Source of the DNA: RGIG4079 sp045637505
GTDB taxonomy: Bacteria > Bacteroidota > Bacteroidia > Bacteroidales > Muribaculaceae
Reading direction: 5' to 3'
Length of the DNA: 64,000 bases
NCBI GenBank assembly: GCA_045637505.1
Contig: JAZTZO010000041.1
Span: forward strand, 1 to 64,000
Below the pieces are notes generated by a model. That model did no database searches and was not told the origin of the DNA. It worked only from the letters and a program-made list of their open reading frames with translations. Below are positions 1-7,820 of the stretch, piece after piece (position 1 is the first letter of the stretch; the number at the start of each line of letters is the position of its first letter). The position numbers and the translations under genes were made by a program.

Positions 1-57
1 AACAAAGAAAGTAAAGGGGATTTACATTCTGTACGGTTTTTAACCAATGACATTTAA
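1..57 (+). CDS. Possible 3' end of an unidentified gene
   Basis: The frame starting at base 1 stays open for 18 codons and stops with TAA TAA at 55-60. A perfect palindrome that could terminate transcription follows about 30 bases later, which fits a plus-strand gene entering from the left edge. The visible residues are too few to recognise a family. It may be a chance open frame. Confidence 0.3.
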   Translation, partial: NKESKGDLHSVRFLTNDI

Positions 58-87
58 TAATCTTATACCTTTACTGCTTCTGGGTTT

Positions 88-117
88 ACGAAGATAGCGA
101 AATTTCGCTATCTTCGT
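88..117 (+). terminator. Perfect 30-base palindrome, probable terminator
   Basis: Positions 88-102 are exactly the reverse complement of 103-117, and a pyrimidine-rich run (TCCTTTT) follows. It lies between a possible plus-strand gene end and the convergent minus-strand gene at 313. It would fold into a 13-15 bp stem with almost no loop. Confidence 0.55.
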
Positions 118-181
118 TCCTTTTGCAAATATAGAATGACAGAAGAAACATATTTTTTTCGTTATTCCTGTGTGTATTAAT

Positions 182-222
182 CCCCTCAGTCGCTGAGCGA
201 CAGTCCTCCTTTAAAGGTGGGT
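182..222. repeat. Extragenic hairpin pair resembling a dispersed repeat
   Basis: Two adjacent inverted repeats are visible. GTCGCT/AGCGAC share a one-base loop, and CCTCCTTTAAAGGTGG is near-palindromic. Similar CTCAGTCGCT...CAG-plus-TTTAAAGG elements recur between genes in many gut bacteria, but only this copy is seen in the window. The family assignment is from memory. Confidence 0.35.
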
Positions 223-248
223 AACTATAGCATTTAGCGTGGAGACAA

Positions 249-288
249 AAAAACGGGTGGGGTGAAATCCATCACCCCAGCCGTTTTT
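249..288 (-). terminator. Terminator of the NAGPA-domain gene
   Basis: AAAAACGG at 249-256 pairs with CCGTTTTT at 281-288, and TGGGGTGA at 258-265 pairs with TCACCCCA at 272-279. On the minus strand a run of T follows. It lies 25 bases past the stop codon of the gene ending at 313. Confidence 0.8.
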
Positions 289-312
289 GTATTATGTTTT
301 GTGCTTTGTAAA

Positions 313-2895
313 TTATTTCACAAGCACTTTTGTTACTTTGTTGCCTTGTTTCTTAATGTAGATACCGTTAGATGGATATTCTACCTTTATGCCTTGCAAG
401 TTGTAGTATTCGATAGGAGCATTTTCATTTTCGATAGGTGCTTCTTCGATGCCTGTAGTTGTGAGGCCGAATGTGTATTGAGCGGCGAGTTGGCCTGGTA
501 CATATTGATAAAGACGAACAGTGTAGTTGTCTTTAATTTCGGCACTGAAACAGTTGGCATTGGGTGACACAACGGCCGATGTGAGTTGTGCGTTGTGGGT
601 AGCTACGATTTTGTTGTTGGTGATGTCAACGATTTGGAATCCGTCGATATATGCAGTGCCAATAGGCTCAACGGCAAACAATGTATTGTTTAGTGTGAAG
701 AATGTGCCACCTTGAGTTGTAGAAATTCCGTTGTTGGCATATGGAACAAAGCTTGTGCCGTCGCTATGATAGAAATGTTTGTTGCTACGAACACGAACAG
801 CGAAGTTGTCGCCAAAGCTATCTTCCAAAGGCATTGCAAAAGATTGTCCGTCGGCAGTGATGCCTACAGGAATGCCTCGTTGAGCTTTTTGTTCGCCATA
901 TTGGATGTAGATTTTAGCAACCGATGTGTTATCTTTAGGGAACATAAATACAATACCACCTTCGCCGTTTAATATGTTTCCAACGATTTTTCCAAGATAT
1001 TGCATTTGGTTGGCAGTAACTCCGTCGGGCATTGAGAGGGTGAGGTCTTGGAATGCAGTGCCACCAGCTGGAAGTACTTTGTATGTAGTATTGTTAAACA
1101 TATCGGTCGAAATGATGATATTTCCAGCGTCGTCGCTTGTGATGGCAGTACCTGCAGCCGATGTGATACCGGTGTTGGTCAAGCCATTTTTGCTCCAATA
1201 GTAAAGCATTGAGTTGGCGTGGTCGTTGATGTATATTTTACCACCGAAACCTGTTGCCCAACGAGTGTTAGTGTTGGCAGCGAGGTGACCTGTGGTGTGA
1301 GCCCAGTTTTGAGTGAGTGTATATCCAGTAACAACTTCGGGCTCATCGGGTGTGGGTTCATCGGGTGTTTTAGTGTTTGAGCCCGAAAGGGTAACCGAAA
1401 CAGAGGTAGCTCTTTTAGATGAAATTGTGATTTTAGCAGAGTGGGTACCTTCGGCTGTAGGAGCGTATGTTACGGTGATTGTAGCAGAGGCAGCGTCTTT
1501 GCTTATAGAGGTAGATGAGATGCTAAATTGATTAGCGTTAGTGCCAGAGATGGCGAGAGAAATCGCATCGCGAAGGTCTTTGCCGGTCACGGTGAATGTT
1601 TTTGTTACCGATTTGTTGTCGTTGGTGCTTAACGAAAGTGAACTTGCGCTTGTTGACAATGTTGGGGTGGGGAGTTTAACAACAAATAATCCATCGGCAA
1701 CGGGACGAATGCCACCGCCACCATTGTTGGTGCTTGCATCATTGACAAGACCTCCACCTGTAATCCAGAATTGTGAAGAACCACCACCATCGAAGTTCAT
1801 GGCATCATTACAACCAAGGTTTTTCATGATGTCGCCAAGTACTTTGCCATTACAGCCTGTTGACCAACCACTGCTTCGGCCGTCAACAACGCACATGATG
1901 AGTTTGGTTTTGTCGGCGTTGTAACCAACTGCGGTGCGTGGTTCATTGCCCGAGATGTTACCAAGAGAGTTGGCATAAGAAGAAATGCGAGTGCCATTGT
2001 CAAGGACCATGAGCGAACCACCCACAGCTTGAGATGCTACAGGGGTAGTGATGTTGCCAGCGTTGTCCTTGAGGTTGGTATTCATATATATGGTAATAGT
2101 AGTGCCTACTGTGAGACCTTTAACATAGTTGCCATTTTGAGAGCCTTTGCCAAACATTACTATACCGTTAGATGGGATTGTAACATTGCCCGATGATGGA
2201 GCACTTGCCACTTTATATTGAAGATATTTGCCAGGAGTGAGTTTCGCTCCGTTTACGGGAGTGAGTTGCACGGCATAACCACCCATGCCCGAAGTCCCTG
2301 ATGTTGTGCTGTTAGACTCGGGAGTGTAGAAGATTATTTGTTCGCTCACACCTGCATTTGCAGCTACAGTTGAAGTTGTGTTAATAGCAGCAAAATCGGT
2401 CCAACCTTCAACGCCATTTACTGCGCTGCACCAGCAGGTGATTTTGTTGAGATATCCGATAGTAGGTTTTTGGCTTTCATCGAAGCTGATGGCATAGTAT
2501 CCATCGCCACTAAAACCTTTGCGAGCGCTGCCATTGACCACAGTCAAACCTCCGTTAGAAGTATCGGTGAAGAATCCACCATTAGTACCAACGATAGGAG
2601 TGGCATCGGTGATGCGGCTTGCCATAGTTGCAACAGTAGCAGTGTTGGTGAGCTTGCTGCCACCAGGAGTTGCTCGAACGGCAATGTCTTCGTTTGTGAG
2701 GTCGGTGATAGTGTAGAAAATTCGCATGTGGTGCGAACTTGTGTAAACATGAGCAGTAGAGTAGGTCACTCCAGTGGTCAATGTTTTAGTAGATGTGACA
2801 TCAACAGTGTAGTTAGTACCATTGAGTGTCCATGTAGCAGCCATTGCACTAAATTGCATAGCAATAGCAGCCAAACCTAAAAAGATCTTTTTCAT
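313..2895 (-). CDS. Secreted NAGPA-domain phosphodiester glycosidase-like protein with T9SS sorting domain
   Basis: Residues 1-19 form a signal peptide. Residues 50-405 match the NAGPA (phosphodiester glycosidase) family: NGGFF at 105-109, VVDGR at 336-340, NFDGGGSS at 367-374 and RPVADGLFV near 397. Family members cleave sugar-phosphate diesters; the substrate here is unknown. An Ig-like module (about 410-510) of the choice-of-anchor type follows. Next is a propeller-like region (about 520-810). The tail (YYNLQG, GIYI, ending in KVLVK) looks like a T9SS type A sorting domain, so the protein is probably exported to the cell surface. The same Ig-like, propeller and tail combination occurs in the amidase gene at 33237. 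It is a single-gene unit with its own promoter and terminator. Confidence 0.8.
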   Translation of the reverse strand: MKKIFLGLAAIAMQFSAMAATWTLNGTNYTVDVTSTKTLTTGVTYSTAHVYTSSHHMRIFYTITDLTNEDIAVRATPGGSKLTNTATVATMASRITDATPIVGTNGGFFTDTSNGGLTVVNGSARKGFSGDGYYAISFDESQKPTIGYLNKITCWCSAVNGVEGWTDFAAINTTSTVAANAGVSEQIIFYTPESNSTTSGTSGMGGYAVQLTPVNGAKLTPGKYLQYKVASAPSSGNVTIPSNGIVMFGKGSQNGNYVKGLTVGTTITIYMNTNLKDNAGNITTPVASQAVGGSLMVLDNGTRISSYANSLGNISGNEPRTAVGYNADKTKLIMCVVDGRSSGWSTGCNGKVLGDIMKNLGCNDAMNFDGGGSSQFWITGGGLVNDASTNNGGGGIRPVADGLFVVKLPTPTLSTSASSLSLSTNDNKSVTKTFTVTGKDLRDAISLAISGTNANQFSISSTSISKDAASATITVTYAPTAEGTHSAKITISSKRATSVSVTLSGSNTKTPDEPTPDEPEVVTGYTLTQNWAHTTGHLAANTNTRWATGFGGKIYINDHANSMLYYWSKNGLTNTGITSAAGTAITSDDAGNIIISTDMFNNTTYKVLPAGGTAFQDLTLSMPDGVTANQMQYLGKIVGNILNGEGGIVFMFPKDNTSVAKIYIQYGEQKAQRGIPVGITADGQSFAMPLEDSFGDNFAVRVRSNKHFYHSDGTSFVPYANNGISTTQGGTFFTLNNTLFAVEPIGTAYIDGFQIVDITNNKIVATHNAQLTSAVVSPNANCFSAEIKDNYTVRLYQYVPGQLAAQYTFGLTTTGIEEAPIENENAPIEYYNLQGIKVEYPSNGIYIKKQGNKVTKVLVK

Positions 2896-2940
2896 TAATA
2901 TATGTTTTTGTTAATTTAGAATACTCAAATTTTGAGTGTG

Positions 2941-2948
2941 CAAAGATA
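2941..2948 (-). promoter_or_regulatory. Promoter -7 element for the NAGPA gene
   Basis: On the minus strand this reads TATCTTTG, a match to the Bacteroidetes TAnnTTTG element, 46 bases before the start codon. A TTTG at 2964-2961 is too close (12 bases) to be an ideal -33. A short inverted repeat (CTCAAA/TTTGAG, about 2922-2934) lies in the leader. Confidence 0.5.
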
Positions 2949-3064
2949 GCGATAATTTGGCAAATATTCTAATTTTTAGGGGGATAATGTGATGAGGATT
3001 ATAATTATATTTTTTTTGTTATGAGGGGATTATGAGTGGATGTCGCTAACGAGAGGGATGTCGG

Positions 3065-3739
3065 CTATTTAGAAGCAAAAACTCGTTTTGTAAAGTAATT
3101 ACAAATGTAGGAATTGAAATCCTCGGGAGTTTTATCGCATATGCATGGATTGAATCGGTTTTGATTTATCTTTTTAGAGAAATCAATCATTTGAGAAGGA
3201 ACAATGAGAAACTCGTCAGGATTTGACGGAGTGCCCCCAATGCCTATTGCAATAAATAATTCACAGTTGTGTTCTTTTGCAAAATTGCGATATCTCAAAA
3301 ATTGATTTGATAAATCAATGTTCCCGTCTTTGTCCCATGATGAACGATATTTGCATTCAATAAAATATTCGACTTCTCCAGTTGGGATTTTGTGGCGAAT
3401 GTGGAGGTCGGGGTAGAGGTTTTCGGCGGCGTAGGTGTTTCCAAATATTTTGTCGCTACGCCAAGCTAATAATTTAAAACGAGACTTGTCGGCAACTAAT
3501 GAAACCACAAATTCTTCAAAACGCCGTCCTTTTATTTCGTTTGCCGAGGCTAACTCCACTTCTTGTTGTGTGTCTTTGGTCAGTGCATAGGCTAACCGAT
3601 AGAGTTTATTCGCGTCAAGACTGTATTCGTTGGCGAAATCTTTGAGAAGGCGTCGTTCATTTTGAGAAATAACGCCGTCTTTTGCTGCCATCTTCGCAAT
3701 CCATTGTATAGCCTCACTTAATGGGATTTGTTTTTCCAT
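3065..3739 (-). CDS. TerB-like plus PD-(D/E)XK nuclease-fold protein
   Basis: The 224-residue protein has no signal peptide. Residues 8-58 resemble a TerB-like helical domain (DGVISQNERRLL). From about residue 66 a restriction-endonuclease-like fold follows: a helix with FEEF (74-77), PD at 110-111, and ECK at 128-130 on the next strand. That is a complete E...D...ExK active-site pattern as in Mrr-type nucleases, so catalysis is plausible. Substrate and biological role are unknown. Possibilities include foreign-DNA restriction, repair, or an RNA/DNA-processing role. It is transcribed alone from a good promoter and lies just downstream of the two tRNA-Lys genes. Confidence 0.65.
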   Translation of the reverse strand: MEKQIPLSEAIQWIAKMAAKDGVISQNERRLLKDFANEYSLDANKLYRLAYALTKDTQQEVELASANEIKGRRFEEFVVSLVADKSRFKLLAWRSDKIFGNTYAAENLYPDLHIRHKIPTGEVEYFIECKYRSSWDKDGNIDLSNQFLRYRNFAKEHNCELFIAIGIGGTPSNPDEFLIVPSQMIDFSKKINQNRFNPCICDKTPEDFNSYICNYFTKRVFASK

Positions 3740-3756
3740 GTAATTATTATTTTGGA

Positions 3757-3787
3757 CAAAGGTAATAAAAGGATATCTTTTGGCAAA
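3757..3787 (-). promoter_or_regulatory. Promoter of the TerB/nuclease gene
   Basis: On the minus strand TTTG (3787-3784), a 19-base spacer and TACCTTTG (3764-3757) match the Bacteroidetes primary sigma consensus. The predicted start of transcription is about 13 bases before the ATG. Confidence 0.7.
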
Positions 3788-3822
3788 ATATGATAGAAAA
3801 AGTTCCCAAACGAAGATAGAGG

Positions 3823-3864
3823 TTTATGTACACACATTTGTGGTGTATATAAACTGTACATAAA
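3823..3864. repeat. Nested inverted repeat between genes
   Basis: TTTATGTACA at 3823-3832 is the exact reverse complement of TGTACATAAA at 3855-3864, with a further ACACA/TGGTGT pairing inside. It lies upstream of the nuclease promoter and downstream of the tRNA terminator. It could be an operator or a structured RNA; nothing decides this. Confidence 0.35.
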
Positions 3865-3977
3865 TGTGCATGAATAATTGTTGTGACATGGTGATAGGAA
3901 ATCGTTGTTTGTTCAGGAGAGCGTTGGGGCTTCGGTTGACTATAATGAGCAATAAGCTTGTTGATTTTACGAATAAA

Positions 3978-4005
3978 AAAAGGAGAGCCGTTTGACTCTC
4001 CTTTT
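3978..4005 (-). terminator. Terminator after the distal tRNA-Lys
   Basis: AAAAGGAGAG (3978-3987) pairs with CTCTCCTTTT (3996-4005). On the minus strand the stem is followed by T residues and starts right after the tRNA 3' end. Confidence 0.85.
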
Positions 4006-4007
4006 CG

Positions 4008-4080
4008 TGATCCGCCTGGGGCTCGAACCCAGGACCCCATCCTTAAAAGGGATGTGCTCTACCTGCTGAGCTAGCGAATC
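4008..4080 (-). tRNA. tRNA-Lys (TTT), copy 2
   Basis: The minus strand gives a 73-nucleotide cloverleaf. The acceptor stem is GATTCGC/GCGGATC with one G-T pair, the discriminator is A, and the anticodon loop is CTTTTAA with anticodon TTT. The T arm contains GGTTCGAGCCC. CCA is not encoded. It is identical to the copy at 4149-4221. Confidence 0.95.
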
Positions 4081-4119
4081 TACCTCTTTGTTGCCAAGGA
4101 TAAAAATCCCTAAGCTTAA

Positions 4120-4146
4120 AAAAAGGAACTTTTTCAGTTCCTTTTT
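4120..4146 (-). terminator. Terminator after the proximal tRNA-Lys
   Basis: AAAAAGGAACT (4120-4130) pairs with AGTTCCTTTTT (4136-4146), giving a stem followed by T residues on the minus strand. It sits between the two tRNA genes, so copy 2 may depend on read-through or an unseen promoter. Confidence 0.75.
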
Positions 4147-4148
4147 CG

Positions 4149-4221
4149 TGATCCGCCTGGGGCTCGAACCCAGGACCCCATCCTTAAAAGGGATGTGCTC
4201 TACCTGCTGAGCTAGCGAATC
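4149..4221 (-). tRNA. tRNA-Lys (TTT), copy 1
   Basis: This has the same 73-nucleotide cloverleaf and TTT anticodon as copy 2. The identity extends past the gene to 84 bases in total (4143-4226 versus 4002-4085), indicating a recent tandem duplication. CCA is not encoded. Confidence 0.95.
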
Positions 4222-4258
4222 TACCTTGTTAGCACTAAGGTTTCCCTCAAATGCGATG

Positions 4259-4290
4259 CAAAGGTAGGTACTTTTTTTTATATCTGCAAA
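4259..4290 (-). promoter_or_regulatory. Promoter of the tRNA-Lys pair
   Basis: On the minus strand TTTG (4290-4287), a 20-base spacer and TACCTTTG (4266-4259) match the Bacteroidetes consensus exactly, about 38 bases before the first tRNA. The rest of 4222-4425 is AT-rich with no other recognisable feature. Confidence 0.8.
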
Positions 4291-4425
4291 TTTTTTATAT
4301 ATTTTTTTAGTTTGTGTTCCTTGGGTTTATTGTGTATCTATTGATTTCTAAGTGTTTGGCGTATTCATTTTTTTTGTGCGTTTTTTAGATGTTAGAGGCT
4401 GAATGTGTTGCAAATAGTGTGATTG

Positions 4426-5109
4426 TTAAATTTCTCCTTCATCTTCGACGTCATAGTTGGCTTCGTCCTCTTTGGGGTGCAGGTAGTTCATATATTCTTC
4501 ATAAGAGATATAGCGTCCGCCCATTGATTTGAGATGAGGGGTTTCAAATTGGCAGTCGATGAGTGTACATCCGTTAGCCTCCATCCAGTTTGCAAGTCCA
4601 ATGAGAGCGAGTTTAGATGCACTAGGAACGCGAGAGAACATGCTTTCACCAATAAAGCAATTTCCCATTAATACACCATATAATCCACCTACGAGCTTTT
4701 CTCCATCCCAAACCTCAACGCTTGCAGCCCAGCCTTCGCGATAGAGTCGGGTATAGGCTTCAATTATTTCGTCGCCAAGCCAAGCATAGGGATGTTCGCA
4801 TCGTATTTCGCCACAGCCTCGTATCACGCCATCGAAGTCTTTATTGAGGGTTACTTCGTATTGTTGTTTGCGAATTAATGAGCGCATAGAGTGAGATACA
4901 TGAATCTCATTGGGGAATATTACAAATCGTTTTAGAGGGCAATACCATGCTTTTTCCTCGGAGCGAAATGGGTACCATGGGAAAATTCCATTAGAGTAGG
5001 CTAAAAGTAATCGCTCAGTAGAAAAATCTCCACCTACAGCTAATAGCCCATTTTTCTCGCCAAGATATGGATTGGGAAAGATTAATTCATCGCTTAATTG
5101 AAATACCAT
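4426..5109 (-). CDS. aat: Leucyl/phenylalanyl-tRNA--protein transferase
   Basis: Aat moves Leu or Phe from tRNA to the N-terminal Lys or Arg of proteins, creating an N-degron. Family landmarks are GIFPWYP near residue 41, CFIGESMFSRVPSASKLAL in the centre and DCQFETPHLKSMGG near the end. The length of 227 residues is normal. The gene starts three bases after clpA stops, third in clpS-clpA-aat, so the enzyme that makes the degron is produced together with its recognition factor and unfoldase. Confidence 0.95.
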   Translation of the reverse strand: MVFQLSDELIFPNPYLGEKNGLLAVGGDFSTERLLLAYSNGIFPWYPFRSEEKAWYCPLKRFVIFPNEIHVSHSMRSLIRKQQYEVTLNKDFDGVIRGCGEIRCEHPYAWLGDEIIEAYTRLYREGWAASVEVWDGEKLVGGLYGVLMGNCFIGESMFSRVPSASKLALIGLANWMEANGCTLIDCQFETPHLKSMGGRYISYEEYMNYLHPKEDEANYDVEDEGEI

Positions 5110-5112
5110 AAC

Positions 5113-7368
5113 TTATTTCTTTATAGAGAGACTTAATGTGTTGTCAACAATGGATATCTCAGCTACACCTTTTTTAGCAAGTTTGCCAAAAAGTATTTCT
5201 TTCACGAGAAGGGGCTTGAGATTATGGGTAATGACGCGCTCTATTTCACGAGCGCCATATTTTGCCGAGAATCCGTGCTCAAGTAGCCAATCAAGGGCTT
5301 CTTGGGTGAGGGTGATTTCAATGTTGCGTTCTTTTAGACGAGAATTGAGCTCGGCAATTTTCTTGTTAAGAATTAGTGTGGCCATATCACGGCTCATGTC
5401 GTTAAATACAACAATGCCCGATAGGCGGTTGATAAACTCGGGTTTGAATGTCTTTTTGACCTCTGAAAGCATGGCGTCGCCTGTGGTAACGGTTGAGCCG
5501 AAGCCAATGCCTGCAAGTTTGGCATATTGAGCGCCAGAGTTGGAAGTCATTATAATTATGGCATGAGAGAAGTCAACTTTGCGTCCGCGACTATCGGTCA
5601 ATGAGGCATAGTCCATTACTTGCAATAGCGAATCATATACCTTTTCGTGGGCTTTCTCAATCTCGTCGAGCAAGAGTACGCAGTGTGGATTTTTGCGAAC
5701 AGCCTCGGTGAGGCGACCGCCTTCTTCGTATCCTACATAGCCAGGTGATGACCCAATGAGTTTCGACACACTATAACTTTCGGAGTATTCGCTCATGTCA
5801 AATTTGTGGAGCGTGACACCTAATTCTTCGGCAAGAACGCGAGCAACTTCGGTTTTACCTACGCCTGTAGGCCCTACAAACAATAGACTTGCTTGTGGTT
5901 TGTGGTCGTCGGTCAATCCAGCGCGAGCAGTTAGCACCGATTCTACCACTTGATTTATAGCCTCGTCTTGGCCAAAGATGAGATTGCGCATATTGTCGCC
6001 AAGGTTGCGAAGAGGAGTAGTGTCGTTGTCGTCGAGTATTTTAGTTTCGACATTGCCAAGTTGTGCCACGATTGAATCGATTAAGTCGTTGTGGATAACT
6101 TGTTTTTTGTAGCCTTTGAGAGGGTTAAGTTCTCGATATGCTCCAGCTTCATCGATGATGTCGATGGCACTATCGGGGAGTGCTTTGCCCGATAGGAATC
6201 GTTTGCTTAATTTTACGGCTCGTTCGGTAACACCTGGGGCGATGCGTATGTCGTGGTATTTCTCAAATCGGCGTTTCACGCCGTTGAGAATTTCTATGGC
6301 TTCTTGTTGAGAAGGTTCTTCGATGTCAATGCGGCGGAATCGACGAAGGAAACGATTGTGGCCATCGAGATGGCGTGTTACATCTTCAAATGTAGTGATG
6401 CCAATAAATCGCAATGCTTCATCATCGAGGTAGGGCAATAGCATGCCGGTGAGGTCGCGAGAACCATTGGCATCACCTTTGCTCCCAGCAAGGGTGTGGA
6501 TGTCGTCAATCACGATTATGCCACCACCAAGTTGCTTGATGCCGTTCATTGTTGATGCGATGCGTTGTTCAATGTCGCCTTGATACTGCGCGTTTGCAAG
6601 GATTGAGGCAACCGATAGCTCATAGACTGGTAATTGTGAAATTTTTGATGGATATGAATCGAGTTGTACAACAAATCCTTTAACGATAGCCGATTTGCCC
6701 ACGCCGGGTTCGCCTACAATGAGCGCATTATTTTTGTCGCATCGGCATAGTACTTGAGCTATTCGAGCCATCTCTTTTTTGCGACCAACGATGGCTTTTG
6801 ATGCATCGCCGCGCAATAGGTTGAGGTCGGTGATGTATTTCATCCATTCGTTTGACGATTTGGGCGACGAAATGGTATAATCATCGCTATCGGCAAGGTC
6901 GTGTCCTCGTAGGCTTTTGCCGTCGAGAGTCATGATGAAACTTATTATTTCGGAAATGTCCTTGTCGGAAACATATTTGGCAAATATGCTGTTGCATAAG
7001 CATTCAGTAGTGTTGAGAATAGCGATAACAATGGCCGCTGCAGGAATGGGAACATCCCCTTCATATTGAATTACTTTGCGAGCATCGGTTATCGCTTTGT
7101 TCATTAAACTCGATAAAGTAGGTTCGGTTTCCTCATCGTCTTGGGGAATGTGATCGTTTAATATTTTGCCGATGTCATCGGAAAGTCGTTCAAATTTGTC
7201 GCCAAATCGATTGTTTCCATCGGCAAAGTTACAATAACTTGAAATTGCCATCATGAAATGTTCGGGCATGATGAATTCATGTCGCATGATGGAGGCAATT
7301 TGGTGTGCATCATTAAGTATGTCTCTCGCAAAAGGAGATATGTTTAGATTATTGATGATATTCGACAT
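5113..7368 (-). CDS. clpA: ATP-dependent Clp protease ATP-binding subunit ClpA
   Basis: ClpA is the hexameric AAA+ unfoldase that feeds substrates, including those delivered by ClpS, to ClpP. The order is Clp N domain (1-145), AAA-1 with Walker A GEPGVGKS (219-226), AAA-2 with Walker A GPTGVGKT (499-506) and Walker B LLLDEI (565-570), then an IGF loop (621-623) for ClpP docking. The length of 751 is close to E. coli ClpA. In AAA-1 the Walker B reads VIDDIH (286-291), so the usual catalytic Glu is Asp, which may lower ATP hydrolysis by that ring. clpP is not in this window. Confidence 0.95.
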   Translation of the reverse strand: MSNIINNLNISPFARDILNDAHQIASIMRHEFIMPEHFMMAISSYCNFADGNNRFGDKFERLSDDIGKILNDHIPQDDEETEPTLSSLMNKAITDARKVIQYEGDVPIPAAAIVIAILNTTECLCNSIFAKYVSDKDISEIISFIMTLDGKSLRGHDLADSDDYTISSPKSSNEWMKYITDLNLLRGDASKAIVGRKKEMARIAQVLCRCDKNNALIVGEPGVGKSAIVKGFVVQLDSYPSKISQLPVYELSVASILANAQYQGDIEQRIASTMNGIKQLGGGIIVIDDIHTLAGSKGDANGSRDLTGMLLPYLDDEALRFIGITTFEDVTRHLDGHNRFLRRFRRIDIEEPSQQEAIEILNGVKRRFEKYHDIRIAPGVTERAVKLSKRFLSGKALPDSAIDIIDEAGAYRELNPLKGYKKQVIHNDLIDSIVAQLGNVETKILDDNDTTPLRNLGDNMRNLIFGQDEAINQVVESVLTARAGLTDDHKPQASLLFVGPTGVGKTEVARVLAEELGVTLHKFDMSEYSESYSVSKLIGSSPGYVGYEEGGRLTEAVRKNPHCVLLLDEIEKAHEKVYDSLLQVMDYASLTDSRGRKVDFSHAIIIMTSNSGAQYAKLAGIGFGSTVTTGDAMLSEVKKTFKPEFINRLSGIVVFNDMSRDMATLILNKKIAELNSRLKERNIEITLTQEALDWLLEHGFSAKYGAREIERVITHNLKPLLVKEILFGKLAKKGVAEISIVDNTLSLSIKK

Positions 7369-7380
7369 AAATATATGCTT

Positions 7381-7686
7381 TTATGATTTTTGATTAACAG
7401 TTATTTGTAATGGAAACCCTTCACCTCGAGCCAACGATGTAGCCTTGTCGGCTTTAGATTGAGCAATGTCATAAATATATGTGCCTACGACTGCCTCGCC
7501 ATTTTCGTGAATATGCAATGTCAGATTCATTGCCTCATCTTGATTTTTGTTGAAGATTGTTTCAAGAATCATAACAACAAAATCATAAGTGGTGATATCA
7601 TCATTGTGGATTATGACATCATACATGGGTGGCTTGCGTTCGCGAAAGCGGGTAGTGGTTTTAGATGAGGATTGATGTTGTTCCAT
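7381..7686 (-). CDS. clpS: ClpS adaptor (N-recognin)
   Basis: ClpS binds proteins with N-terminal Leu, Phe, Tyr or Trp and hands them to ClpA. The pocket residues are present: HNDD at 27-30 and HIHENGEAVVG with His60. At 101 residues it has normal size. clpA follows after 12 bases. The chosen ATG at 7686 lies at the predicted transcription start of the TAAATTTG promoter, so the mRNA may be leaderless. Met21 is an alternative start but would remove part of the N-terminal extension. Confidence 0.95.
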   Translation of the reverse strand: MEQHQSSSKTTTRFRERKPPMYDVIIHNDDITTYDFVVMILETIFNKNQDEAMNLTLHIHENGEAVVGTYIYDIAQSKADKATSLARGEGFPLQITVNQKS

Positions 7687-7690
7687 AGTG

Positions 7691-7721
7691 CAAATTTAAT
7701 GAGTTTCTTTCTTTTTGCCAA
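7691..7721 (-). promoter_or_regulatory. Promoter of clpS-clpA-aat
   Basis: On the minus strand TTGG (7721-7718), 19 bases and TAAATTTG (7698-7691) resemble the Bacteroidetes consensus. The -7 element ends only four bases before the clpS ATG. Confidence 0.6.
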
Positions 7722-7820
7722 TATTATAATGTGTATTAATGATAAAATAGGTTTAGAATAACCAAGTAAGTTGCAAATAGTGTGCCAATAAAACGGGAAT
7801 GCTTATCGTGACATAAAAAA

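Noticed and set aside
1313..1924. Long open frames on the strand opposite the NAGPA gene.
   Set aside because: They mirror the codon pattern of the real gene and have no family similarity. The same holds for antisense frames over clpA, mutA, mutB and dnaG.
4002..4226. The tRNA-Lys pair as an attachment site of an integrated element.
   Set aside because: No integrase, no partial tRNA copy elsewhere in the window, and the flanking genes look native. A tandem duplication explains the repeat.
4407..7784. A 15-base exact direct repeat (at 4407-4421 and 7770-7784) flanks the clpS-clpA-aat operon.
   Set aside because: In 64 kb of AT-rich DNA a few 15-base matches are expected by chance, the genes are normal housekeeping genes, and no mobility gene is near.
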